DNA of 64,000 bases from AC-32 sp963821495 (GTDB lineage: Bacteria; Actinomycetota; Thermoleophilia; Gaiellales; Gaiellaceae). Position numbers and translations under genes: made by a program. Below are positions 49,670 to 58,949 of this stretch, piece after piece (within the stretch, counting starts at the first letter, position 1; the number at the start of each line of letters is the position of its first letter). Below the pieces are notes generated by a model, which was not told the DNA's origin, made no database searches, and saw only the letters and a program-made list of their open reading frames with translations. The stretch spans positions 62,001-126,000 of the forward strand of contig CAWGEA010000004.1 of NCBI GenBank assembly GCA_963821495.1. The letters run 5' to 3'.

Positions 49670-50631
49670 GCGAACAGCCCTGCCAGCTCCTCGCGCTCCC
49701 CGGGCGTCAGGCGCAGCTCCACCGCCGCGAGCGCCTGTTCGAGCTGGTCGGGCCGCCGCGGCCCGACCACGACGGCGGTGACCTGGGGGTGGCTCAGGAC
49801 CCACGCGGTCGCGAGCGTCGCCGGCGCGACCTCGCGCTCCGCCGCCGCGCGCTCGAACGCCTCGAGCGCGGCGAAGGTCTCCTCCCGCTCGAGGTCGGTG
49901 TAGGGCTCGGGGCGCAGGGTCATCCTGGAGCCGGTCGGGTACGCGCGGTCGCGCCGGTAGCGGCCGGCGAGCCAGCCGCCCGCGAGCGGGCTGAAGGGCG
50001 TGAACCCGAGACCCTCCCGCTCGCACACGCGCAGCACCGCCTCGGCCTCCTTGCGCCGCAGCAGGCTGTACTCGTTCTGCACCCACGCGAAGCGCGCCAG
50101 GCCAAGGCGCTCGCTCGTCTCGAGGGCCTGCTCGAGCTGACCGGCAGCGAGGTTGCTCGCGCCGATCGCGCCCACCTTCCCGGCGCGAACGAGCTCGTCC
50201 AGCGCGCGCAGCGTCTCCTCGATCGGTGTCTCCGGATCGGGCTCGTGCGTGAGGTACATCTCCACCCGCTCGACGCCGAGCCGCTCGAGACTGCCGTCGA
50301 GCTCGCGCAGGATGCGCGGACCGGAGAGTCCGCGGTCGGCCGGATCGCCGCTGACCGACCAGTAGACCTTCGTGCTCAGCACGACCGGCACCCCCCGCTC
50401 GCGGCGCCAGCGCCCGACCCACGTCTCGCTGCGCCCGCCGCCGTACGACGCTGCGGTGTCGAAGAAGCGGACCCCCGCAGCCCACGCCGCGTCCATCAGC
50501 TCGAACGCCTGCTCCGCGCTCTCCCCGGTGCCGAACAGCTCGGGCGCGGAGCCGATGCCGCCGAAGTTCCCGCAGCCGAGCCCGACCCGGGAGACGGCCA
50601 GGCCGGTGGGGCCTAGCTGCCGAAAGTCCAC
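49666..50631 (-). CDS. Aldo/keto reductase
   Basis: 321 aa (beta/alpha)8 barrel. Catalytic tetrad visible: Asp in FFDTAASYGGGRSE, Tyr in the same segment, Lys in VLSTKVYWSV, His in VEMYLTHEPDPETP. NADPH-binding C-terminal LSHPQVTAVVVGPRRPDQLE. Substrate unknown. GTG 50631 has TAGGCT 6 bases upstream, a leaderless start. It heads the operon with the PLP dehydratase. Confidence 0.93.
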   Translation of the reverse strand: MDFRQLGPTGLAVSRVGLGCGNFGGIGSAPELFGTGESAEQAFELMDAAWAAGVRFFDTAASYGGGRSETWVGRWRRERGVPVVLSTKVYWSVSGDPADRGLSGPRILRELDGSLERLGVERVEMYLTHEPDPETPIEETLRALDELVRAGKVGAIGASNLAAGQLEQALETSERLGLARFAWVQNEYSLLRRKEAEAVLRVCEREGLGFTPFSPLAGGWLAGRYRRDRAYPTGSRMTLRPEPYTDLEREETFAALEAFERAAAEREVAPATLATAWVLSHPQVTAVVVGPRRPDQLEQALAAVELRLTPGEREELAGLFA

Positions 50632-50637
50632 GAGACC

Positions 50638-50643
50638 AGCCTA
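50638..50643 (-). promoter_or_regulatory. -10 element of leaderless promoter for the aldo/keto reductase gene
   Basis: TAGGCT on the minus strand ends 6 bases before the GTG at 50631. Confidence 0.5.
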
Positions 50644-50673
50644 GTCCCGTTGGAACCCCGAGCGCCGACGTGT

Positions 50674-50679
50674 GAGAAT
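50674..50679 (+). promoter_or_regulatory. -10 element of leaderless promoter for the bicupin gene
   Basis: GAGAAT ends 6 bases before the GTG at 50686. This supports that GTG over an upstream in-frame TTG at 50650. Confidence 0.4.
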
Positions 50680-50685
50680 CGTCGC

Positions 50686-51402
50686 GTGACGCGTCACGCC
50701 GTGGCAGAACGCGATCTTCAGGGAAGCCGCGCCGACGGCGACACCGCGACGCGCGCCGTCGCGATCGACCAGCCGTTCGGCTCCAAGGTCCTGGAGCTGC
50801 ACATCGCACGCTTCGATCCCGGGCGCTCGCAGCCGCGAACGCTCGAAGGCGTTCAGGAGGTCATGTACGTGGCCGAGGGGAGCGGGAGCCTGGTCGTCGA
50901 GGGGCAGTCTCACCGGCTCGAGCCGATGACCGCCGCGTACGTCGGCGCGGGCGAGACGTACGAGGTCGACAACCCCGGCCCCGGAGCGCTGCTCGTGATC
51001 TCGGCGGTCGCGCCGCACACGGACGGCGAGCCGCGCCCCGATCGCCGCATCGTGCGCTACGAGGATCAGGAGCCGCTCCCCGCGAGCGGCGACCGTGAGT
51101 TCCGCTACCTCGTCACGGACGAGGTCGGCTGCACCGAGCTGACGCAGTTCCTGGGCATCATCGCCCCCGGCCGCGCCCCGGACCACAGCCACGTCTACGA
51201 CGAGGTGATCTACGTGCTCGAGGGCGAGGGGATGCTGCACATCGACGATTCGCACGAGCCGGTCGCCGCCGGCACGTGCATCCATCTGCCGCCGTTGCTC
51301 GAGCACTCGCTCGAGAACAGCGGCGACGGCCCGATGCGTGTGGTCGCGACCTTCCACCCCGCCGGGGACCCGGCCTCGCGGGCGTACGAGGCAAACGAAT
51401 GA
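50686..51402 (+). CDS. Bicupin (double cupin-domain) protein
   Basis: 238 aa. Two cupin beta barrels: the first around EGVQEVMYVAEGSGSLVVEG (lacks clear metal His), the second with PDHSHVYDEVIYVLEGEGML and HLPPLLEHSLEN (HxH, E, H metal ligands present). So one domain probably holds metal and the other is structural. Similar to oxygenase or isomerase cupins, substrate unknown. GTG 50686 is preferred for its GAGAAT -10. Divergent from the aldo/keto reductase gene across 54 bp. Confidence 0.85.
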   Translation: MTRHAVAERDLQGSRADGDTATRAVAIDQPFGSKVLELHIARFDPGRSQPRTLEGVQEVMYVAEGSGSLVVEGQSHRLEPMTAAYVGAGETYEVDNPGPGALLVISAVAPHTDGEPRPDRRIVRYEDQEPLPASGDREFRYLVTDEVGCTELTQFLGIIAPGRAPDHSHVYDEVIYVLEGEGMLHIDDSHEPVAAGTCIHLPPLLEHSLENSGDGPMRVVATFHPAGDPASRAYEANE

Positions 51403-51451
51403 GCGGGGATCGCGTCTCAGTCCTTACCCGAATGATCAACAGGAGGGCAAG

Positions 51452-52642
51452 ATGAGGAAGTACGTCATTGCCGCGCTCGCCGCGGCCGGGGTTGCCGCGC
51501 TCGCTACGGCAGCCTTCGGATCCACCAGCTCGCCGAACCGCGTGAACGCTGCGGCCTCGGCGGCAGTCGCGACGGTGAAGTGCGGCAAGACGCGCACGAT
51601 CGGCCTCGCGGCCCCGATCACCGGCCCCGCGGCCGGAATCGGGAACCAGCAGGTTCGCTGGGCGAAGTACTTCGTCAAGCGCTGGAACGCCCAGAAGGCC
51701 AACAAGAACAAGCAGATCAAGATGATCCCGGGCGACACGCAGCTCGGCGTCGACACCGCGTTCGCGGTCAAGGTCGCCAAGTCGTTCGCCTCCAACTCGA
51801 AGGTGCTCGGCGTCGTCGGGCCAGCCGGCAGCCAGGAGGTCGTCGCGTCCACGTCCGCCTACAAGGGCGGCGGCCTCGGCTTCGTCTCGGGCTCGGCGAC
51901 CCGCACGACGCTGACCGACGGCCACACGGACGGCAACCGGCGCGGGTACTTCTTCCGCACCGTGCCGAACGACGGCGCGCAGGCCCCGGTGGTCGCCAAC
52001 TGGATGACCAAGAAGCTGAAGTGGAAGCGGGTCTACATCATCGACGACCAGGAGACCTACTCGCAGGGCCTGGCCGACGGGGTGTCGAAGATCCTCAAGG
52101 CCCGCGGCGCCAAGGTCACCCGCGACTCGATCAGCCAGAACGACTCGGACTTCTCGTCCAAGATCGCGAAGATCCCGAGCAACACCCAGGGCATCTACAT
52201 CCCGTGGCAGCTCGCTCCGCAGGCCCAGACCTTCGGCCAGCAGCTCAAGGCCGCCGGCAAGGGCAAGATCAAGCTGTTCGGCTCGGATGGTCTGTTCGCC
52301 CCGGGCATCTGGAAGATCGCAGGCTCGTACGACTCGGCCTTCCCGTACAACCCGAGCGATCCGGCGGTGAAGGCGTACATCAAGGCCCACAAGGGCGACG
52401 GCGAGTTCTTCGGTCTCCCGTCCTACGTGGCGGCCCAGGTGGTAGTGACCGCGGTCACGAAGGCCTGTGCGGACGGCAAGGCAACCCGTGCCGAGGTGCG
52501 CAAGGCGATCGCGAAGATGAGGCTGAAGACCTCGATTCTCGGCTTCCCGGTCTCGTTCCTGCGCACCGGCGAGATGCGCGCTCCGGCCACCTTCGGGGTG
52601 TACCAGATCCAGAGCAACGGCTCGTTCAAGCGGATCGGCTGA
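51452..52642 (+). CDS. livK: LIV-type ABC transporter substrate-binding protein
   Basis: 396 aa. Signal peptide MRKYVIAALAAAGVAALATA, then a two-lobed periplasmic-binding fold of the branched-chain amino acid family: TIGLAAPITGPAAGIGNQQV, VLGVVGPAGSQEVVASTSAY, YFFRTVPNDGAQAPVVANWM, VYIIDDQETYSQGLADGV, LFGSDGLFAPG. No lipobox Cys is seen. It delivers an amino acid or related compound to the permease encoded next. ATG 51452 has an ideal AGGAGGG. A long hairpin follows the gene. Confidence 0.92.
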   Translation: MRKYVIAALAAAGVAALATAAFGSTSSPNRVNAAASAAVATVKCGKTRTIGLAAPITGPAAGIGNQQVRWAKYFVKRWNAQKANKNKQIKMIPGDTQLGVDTAFAVKVAKSFASNSKVLGVVGPAGSQEVVASTSAYKGGGLGFVSGSATRTTLTDGHTDGNRRGYFFRTVPNDGAQAPVVANWMTKKLKWKRVYIIDDQETYSQGLADGVSKILKARGAKVTRDSISQNDSDFSSKIAKIPSNTQGIYIPWQLAPQAQTFGQQLKAAGKGKIKLFGSDGLFAPGIWKIAGSYDSAFPYNPSDPAVKAYIKAHKGDGEFFGLPSYVAAQVVVTAVTKACADGKATRAEVRKAIAKMRLKTSILGFPVSFLRTGEMRAPATFGVYQIQSNGSFKRIG

Positions 52643-52661
52643 GCAAGCGCCCCGTTTCGAA

Positions 52662-52701
52662 GAATGACGTGTGGCCCACCGAGGTGGGCCACACGTCATT
52701 C
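52662..52701 (+). terminator. Perfect 19-bp inverted repeat between binding-protein and permease genes
   Basis: GAATGACGTGTGGCCCACC, two bases (GA), then its exact reverse complement. It lies 20 bases after the livK stop and 20 before the livH GTG. No U-run follows. It may be a partial terminator or a stabiliser that keeps the binding protein more abundant than the membrane parts. Confidence 0.6.
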
Positions 52702-52720
52702 TGAGAGAGTTAGGGACGGC

Positions 52721-53746
52721 GTGGATGCGGCTCTGAGACGGCGGCTCGGCGACCTCACCGGGCTGGCGGTGGCGCTGGTCGCCTTCATGCTCTACGCCGT
52801 CTACCTCTCACCCACCCAGGGCTGGACGTTCTTCTTCCAGCTGAGCGTGAACGGGATCATCCTCGGCAGCCTCTATGCGCTGATCGCCCTGGGCTACTCG
52901 ATGGTCTACGGGATCCTGAAGCTCCTGAACTTCGCCCACGGCGACGTCTACATGATCGGCGCCTTCATCGGCTTCGGCGTCCTCACGCTGCTGGGAGGGC
53001 CGCTGAACCCTGCAATCCCGGTGGCACTGCTCCTGACGTGCATGTTCGTCGTCGCGATGCTCGGCTCAGGGCTGCTCGGCCTCGCGATCGAGCGCTTCGC
53101 CTACCGGCCGCTGCGCGACGCGCCGCGGATCGCCCCGCTGATCTCCGCGCTCGGCGTCGCCTTCTTCCTCGAGAACTCCGCCCTGCTGCTCTTCGGCTCG
53201 CAGTTCCGCAACTACGACGGCTTCGACCTGATCAGCTACAACGGCATCCACATCGGCGGCGACAACGGCGTCTTCGTCCAGTACCTCGGCGTGATCGTGA
53301 TCGCCGGCGCGATCGTCCTGATGCTCGCGCTGCTCGGCCTCGTCCGCTGGACGCGGCTCGGGAAGGCAATGCGCGCCGTCTCGTTCGACCGCGAGGGGGC
53401 CGCGATGATGGGCATCGACCCCGACCGCGTGATCGCGGCCACGTTCTTCATCGGCTCCGCCCTCGCCGGCGCGGCCGGTGTGATGTTCGGCCTGCTCTTC
53501 AGCCAGATCTACCACCTGATGGGGTTCCTGGCCGGGCTCAAGGGCTTCACCGCCGCGGTCGTGGGAGGCATCGGCAGCATTCCGGGCGCGATGCTCGGCG
53601 GCCTGCTCGTCGGCCTGATCGAGTCCTGGGCGCGGGGCTACCTGAACGGCAACGTCTCCGACCTGGTCGTGTTCGGAATCCTGATCGGCGTGATGCTCGT
53701 GCGGCCGAGCGGGCTGCTCGGCACGCCGGCGCTGCAGAAGGTGTAG
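52721..53746 (+). CDS. livH: LIV-type ABC transporter permease (LivH)
   Basis: 341 aa, about eight or nine membrane helices. LivH features: NGIILGSLYALIALGYSMVYG, LLNFAHGDVYMIGAFIG, IERFAYRPLRDAPRIAPLI, MRAVSFDREGAAMMGIDPDR (EAA-like loop for the ATPases), GFTAAVVGGIGSIPGAMLGG and VLLVRPSGLLG. GTG 52721 has AGGGA upstream. Confidence 0.94.
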   Translation: MDAALRRRLGDLTGLAVALVAFMLYAVYLSPTQGWTFFFQLSVNGIILGSLYALIALGYSMVYGILKLLNFAHGDVYMIGAFIGFGVLTLLGGPLNPAIPVALLLTCMFVVAMLGSGLLGLAIERFAYRPLRDAPRIAPLISALGVAFFLENSALLLFGSQFRNYDGFDLISYNGIHIGGDNGVFVQYLGVIVIAGAIVLMLALLGLVRWTRLGKAMRAVSFDREGAAMMGIDPDRVIAATFFIGSALAGAAGVMFGLLFSQIYHLMGFLAGLKGFTAAVVGGIGSIPGAMLGGLLVGLIESWARGYLNGNVSDLVVFGILIGVMLVRPSGLLGTPALQKV

Positions 53747-53749
53747 CCG

Positions 53750-55228
53750 GTGAGCGAGAGCAGACCAGGCATCCCCGGCGGCGACGCGCAGATCGGCATC
53801 GACCAGTGGGTCGAGCAGGCCGACGAGCGCATCGAGCGTCGCGGCGGCCTCGGCGGCCGGATCACGCGTATCTGGGAGCGGCTCCCGCCGGCCGGGAAGC
53901 TCGCGCTGCTGACACCGGCCATCCTCGTTCCGTTCCTCCCGTTCGTCAGCGAGGGGAACCTCTTCAACTACGGCCTCTTCATCCTGATCTACGCCCTGCT
54001 GGCACTCGGGCTGAACGTCGTCGTCGGCTTCGCCGGTCTCCTCGACCTCGGCTACGTCGCGTTCTTCGGCTTCGGCGCGTACGTCTACGCCTTCCTCTCC
54101 GGGACGCATGCCAACAAGGGCCACACGTACACGCACCACTGGGACGCGCAATGGTCGATCCTGATGGCCGTCCTCGTCTGCGCGGTGCTCGGCCTCTTCC
54201 TCGGCTCGTCCTCGCGCCGCCTGCTCGGCGATTACCTCGCGATCGTGACGCTCTTCTTCGGGCAGGCCTTCGTAGTCTTCACCAACGCAGCCGACCCGTA
54301 CGGAATCACGAACGGCTCGAACGGCCTCGCCAACGTGGCACCGCTCACCTTCTTCGGCGGCCACTTCACGATCGACACGACGCGCGGCTACTACTGGTTC
54401 CTGCTGGGCTGCGTTGTCGTCGTGCTGGTCGTGCTGTACTGCATCAGCGAGTCCAGGACGGGCCGCGCCTGGAAAGCCTCGCGGGAGGACCCGCTCGCGG
54501 CGGAGATGATGGGCATGCCGGTGAACCGGCTGAAGATCATGGCCTTCAGCATCGGCGCCGCGATCGCCGGGCTCGCCGGCAGCGTCTTCGCCGCGGCGCA
54601 GACGGGCGCGTTCCCACAGAACTTCAGCACGCAGGTGCTGATCCTCATCTACGCGGTGGTGATTCTGGGTGGCACCGGGAGTCTCACCGGGATGTTCGTC
54701 GGCGCGGTCGCGATCATCGCGTCGAACCAGGTCCTCGACTCGACCTCGCCGCCGAACGTCGCGCGCGTCCTCTTCTACGCGGCGTTGATCGCAGCCGTCT
54801 ACTTCACGATGCGCCGCTCCTGGGTCAAGATGCTGATCGCGTTCGCCGGGACGGCGGTGTTCGGGCTCGCCGCGCACGCGATCGTGGACGCGGTCTGGTC
54901 GCGCGGGACGGCCGGGCAGGTGACCTCCGGCGGCTTCCTCACCGGCGTGATCCGCAACTGGGTGCTCCTGCCGAGCAACCCGGGTCGCCTTGCCGTCTAC
55001 GGCTACCTGCTGATGATCGTCTGCGTCGTCGCGGTCGTTCAGCTCAAGGGCTGGTGGCGCCTCGGCGTTCTGGTTCCGACCCTCTACCTGACCGCGTTCG
55101 TCTGGGAGAACCTCCTCATCCAGAACCCCGCGGTGACGCGTTACGTGCTCTTCGGCGCGCTCCTGATCGCCGTGATGACGATCAGGCCGCAGGGGCTGTT
55201 CGGGACTGCGAAGGTGGAGATCGGCTGA
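53750..55228 (+). CDS. livM: LIV-type ABC transporter permease (LivM) with extra membrane segment
   Basis: 492 aa. A soluble N-terminus of about 45 residues, then the LivM core: YALLALGLNVVVGFAGLLDLG, FFGFGAYVYAFLSG, YLAIVTLFFGQAFVVF, TGRAWKASREDPLAAEMMGM, FSIGAAIAGLAGSVFAA, VVILGGTGSLTGMFVGAVA, and at the end MTIRPQGLFG. Between the last two there are about 130 extra residues with three or four more helices, not usual for LivM. GTG 53750 starts three bases after the livH stop; its stop overlaps livG. Confidence 0.93.
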   Translation: MSESRPGIPGGDAQIGIDQWVEQADERIERRGGLGGRITRIWERLPPAGKLALLTPAILVPFLPFVSEGNLFNYGLFILIYALLALGLNVVVGFAGLLDLGYVAFFGFGAYVYAFLSGTHANKGHTYTHHWDAQWSILMAVLVCAVLGLFLGSSSRRLLGDYLAIVTLFFGQAFVVFTNAADPYGITNGSNGLANVAPLTFFGGHFTIDTTRGYYWFLLGCVVVVLVVLYCISESRTGRAWKASREDPLAAEMMGMPVNRLKIMAFSIGAAIAGLAGSVFAAAQTGAFPQNFSTQVLILIYAVVILGGTGSLTGMFVGAVAIIASNQVLDSTSPPNVARVLFYAALIAAVYFTMRRSWVKMLIAFAGTAVFGLAAHAIVDAVWSRGTAGQVTSGGFLTGVIRNWVLLPSNPGRLAVYGYLLMIVCVVAVVQLKGWWRLGVLVPTLYLTAFVWENLLIQNPAVTRYVLFGALLIAVMTIRPQGLFGTAKVEIG

Positions 55229-56018
55229 TGGCGCGGATGCTCGAGCTGAAGGGCGTCTCGAAGGCGTTCGGCGGGCTACAGGTGATCGACGCGCTCGACC
55301 TCCACGTCGACGAGCACGAGATCGTCAGCGCGATCGGCCCGAACGGTGCGGGCAAGACGACCCTCTTCAACCTCGTGACGGGGGTGTATGCGCCGGACGA
55401 GGGCGACATCCTGTTCGAGGGCGAGTCGATCCTCGGCCTCGCTCCGAACCGGATCACCCGCAGAGGCGTCGCGAGGACGTTCCAGACGCTGCGGCTGTTC
55501 CTGAACATGACGGTCAAGGAGAACGTGATGGCGGCGGCGTACGGTCACACCAGGGCCGGAGTCGTCCGCTCCGTGCTGCGGACGCCTGGAATGCGCCGCG
55601 AGGAGCGCGAGATCGCGGCGCTCGCCGAGCAGAAGCTCTCGTTCTTCGGCGAGCGCCTGATGGGCTACCGCTGGAACCAGCCCGCGTACTCGCTCTCCTA
55701 TGCGAACCGGCGGCGGCTCGAGATCGCGCGGGCGATGGCGACGAACGCGAGGCTGCTGCTGCTCGACGAGCCGGCGGCCGGGATGAACCCCTCCGAGACG
55801 CACGAGATCACGGAGCTGATCGGCAAGCTCCGCGAGGAGCTCGGCTACACGATCTTCGTGATCGAGCATGACATGCACCTGGTCGAAGGCATCTCGGATC
55901 GCGTGGTGGCGCTCGACCACGGTGTCAAGATCGCGGAGGGCTCCTTCGACGAGGTGGCGACGGACCCGCGGGTGGTCGAGGCCTACCTCGGCTTGCGTGC
56001 GGAGGAGGAGGCCGTCTG

Positions 56019-56019
<1 letters not shown>
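55228..56019 (+). CDS. livG: LIV-type ABC transporter ATP-binding protein (LivG)
   Basis: 263 aa. Walker A GPNGAGKTTLFNLV, Q-loop RTFQTLRLFLNMTVKEN, signature SLSYANRRRLEIARAM (LivG-type, LSY instead of LSGG), Walker B LLLLDEPAAGMNP, switch His in VIEHDMHLVEG. Hydrolyses ATP to power import. TGATG overlaps on both sides link it to livM and livF. Confidence 0.95.
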
Positions 56020-56727
<708 letters not shown>

Positions 56728-56738
<11 letters not shown>

Positions 56739-57885
56739 CCTCTCGTCGCTGCCTGCGCGCATCCGGCACCGCTTCCCCGTCTTCGGGCAGCGCGTCTACA
56801 TCAACAGCTGCTCGCAGGGCGCCCTCTCCGACGCGGTGCGCGACGCCTATGCGCGGTACCTCGACGACTGGGACGAGCACGGCGCGCCGTGGGAGTACTG
56901 GGTCGGCCGGCTGGAGGCGGTGCGCGCGAGCATCGCCTCGCTGGTGAACGCGGACGAGGACGAGATCGCGGTCACGACGTCGGTCTCCGCAGGGGTGAGC
57001 GCCCTGGCCAGCGGCCTGCGCTTCGACGAGGGGCGGGACACCGTCGTGCTCAGCGACTTCGAGTTTCCCACCATCGGCCAGATCTGGCACGCGCAGGAGC
57101 GCCGCGGGCTGCGGGTCGTGCACGTCCCGGCCGAGGAGGACGGGACGATCGCGCTCGAGCGATTTGCCGAGGCGATCGACGAGCGGACGGCGCTCGTCGC
57201 GACGACGCACGTCTGCTTCCGCAACGGCGGCCGCCTCGACGTCGAGGGCATCGCGCGGCTCGCCCACGAACGCGGGGCGCTGGCGCTCGTCGACGCGTAC
57301 CAGACGGTCGGCTCGCTGCCGGTCGACGTGCGCGCGCTCGACTGCGACTTCCTCGCCGCCGGCGTGCTGAAGTACCTCCTCGGCTCGGCAGGCCTCGGGT
57401 TCCTCTACTGCCGCCGTGAGCTGGTCGAGGGGATCGAGCCGACCGCGACCGGGTGGTTCGCCGACCGCGACATCTTCGAGATGGACATCCACGACTACTC
57501 ACCAGCGCCGACCGCGCGGCGCTTCGAGGCCGGCACGCCGCCGGTGCCGTCGACCTACGCCGCGATCGCCGGGATCGAGCTGATGCAGGAGATCGGCATT
57601 GCCGAGACGGAGGCGCACGTGCGGGAGCTGAACGGGCTGCTGCGGGACGGCCTGGACGAGCTCGGGGCGAGAGTCGTGACGCCGCGAGAGCCGGAGCGGA
57701 GCGGCGCTCTCGTCTGCATCGCCTCCACCGACGTCGACGCCCTCGTCGCCGTGCTCGGCGCCGACGGCATCGTCACCTCCTCGCGCGACGACAACCTGCG
57801 CCTGTCGGCCCATTGCTACAACACGGCCGAGGACGTCAGGGCCGTGCTGGCCACGCTCGAGCGCAACCGCGAGCTGCTCGCCTAG
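56728..57885 (+). CDS. Class V aminotransferase-fold PLP enzyme in LIV operon 1
   Basis: 385 aa. PLP Asp in LALVDAYQTVGSLPVDV, Lys in AAGVLKYLLGSAGLGFLY, and ARRFEAGTPPVPSTYAAIAG (substrate loop). A paralogue in fold of the gene at 4935-6110. Probably a lyase, desulfurase or kynureninase-like enzyme acting on the imported compound. The TTG at 56728 overlaps livF by 11 bases, so it is translationally coupled to the transporter. Ends convergently with the M24 gene (stops interlock). Confidence 0.87.
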
Positions 57886-58949
57886 AAGATTTTCGACTCG
57901 AGGCCGGAGAGCGGGATCCCGCCGTCTGGGCCGACGAGCCACGTCTCCTGCATGTAGAGGCAGTCGTTGCCGTTCTCGGCGATCGCGTGGGGGTGCATCG
58001 AGAAGACCATGTTCTCGCGCAGCTCCGTCTCGACGCCCTCGCCGATCTTCGGGAACTCGATCATCGTCATCCCGATCGAGTGGCCCGTGACGTGGCCGAG
58101 CTTGTACCCGCGCTCGACGAACCCCTTCGAGACGGCGCGGTGCGCGTCGTGCGCGGTCGCGCCCGGCCTGAGCGCGCTGCGCGCGGCCTCGAAGTACTCG
58201 TCGTAGGCCTCGTTCATCCGCAGCACCTCGTCGTTGGGCTTCCCGATGGCGCGCGAGACCTCGACCCAGTGGCCCCCCGGGCCGGCGATCTCGAGCGACG
58301 GGATGCAGAGCTCGCCGAGCACCGTCTCCGCCCGCGCGATCGCGAACTCGGCGCCCACCAGAACCATGTTCATCGTCAGCCGCCCGCACCCGCGCGCCAC
58401 GAAGAGCTCCTCCGCCGGCGCGAGCACCTCGGCCGCGCTGCGGCCGGGCGCATAGGCGGCGAGGAAGGCGTGGAAGCCGTCGGTGTTGATGCGCACGCTC
58501 TCGCGCACCGACTCCAGCTCCTCGTCGCTCTTGACCGCCCGGGCATGGTCGAAGGGGACGTCCCAGCCGACCAGCTCGCATGCCCCGGCCAGCGCGGCGT
58601 AGTCACGCGGCGCCATCACGTAGTCGAGCCCGTAGACGCCGACACGGCTCCCGCGCAGCCGCTCGGCGAGCCAGTCGCCGGGGCGCTCGGCGAAGACCTG
58701 CTCGCCGATCCAGCTCGTGCCGTGCTCGCCGACGTACCGGGCCTCGCTCGGGAAGACGATCGCCGGCTCGCCCTCGCGCGGCAGCAGCACGTAGGCGTAG
58801 CGGTGCACGATCTGGAACCCCGACAGGTAGGTGACCGCGCCCTCGAAGCCCGTGTACTCGCTCCCGCAGACGAGCGCCGCGTCGAGGCCGTCGCGCTCGA
58901 GCGCGGCGCGGACGTTCGCGTAGCGCCTCTCGACCTCGCCCGGGCTCAC
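57882..58949 (-). CDS. M24-family (aminopeptidase P/creatinase-like) hydrolase with eroded metal site
   Basis: 355 aa pita-bread fold. N-terminal creatinase-like domain (RRYANVRAALERDGLDAALV), C-terminal M24 domain. Usual metal ligands are D, D, H, E, E. Here the first Asp region reads LEIAGPGGHWVEVSRAIG (no DxG...D), His is kept in GHVTGHSIGMTM, the first Glu region reads ENMVFSMHPHAIAEN (usual EPG replaced) and the last Glu is in MQETWLVG. It may work without metal, as creatinase does. GTG 58949 overlaps the preceding stop (GTGA); 58955 is an alternative. Confidence 0.85.
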   Translation of the reverse strand: MSPGEVERRYANVRAALERDGLDAALVCGSEYTGFEGAVTYLSGFQIVHRYAYVLLPREGEPAIVFPSEARYVGEHGTSWIGEQVFAERPGDWLAERLRGSRVGVYGLDYVMAPRDYAALAGACELVGWDVPFDHARAVKSDEELESVRESVRINTDGFHAFLAAYAPGRSAAEVLAPAEELFVARGCGRLTMNMVLVGAEFAIARAETVLGELCIPSLEIAGPGGHWVEVSRAIGKPNDEVLRMNEAYDEYFEAARSALRPGATAHDAHRAVSKGFVERGYKLGHVTGHSIGMTMIEFPKIGEGVETELRENMVFSMHPHAIAENGNDCLYMQETWLVGPDGGIPLSGLESKIF

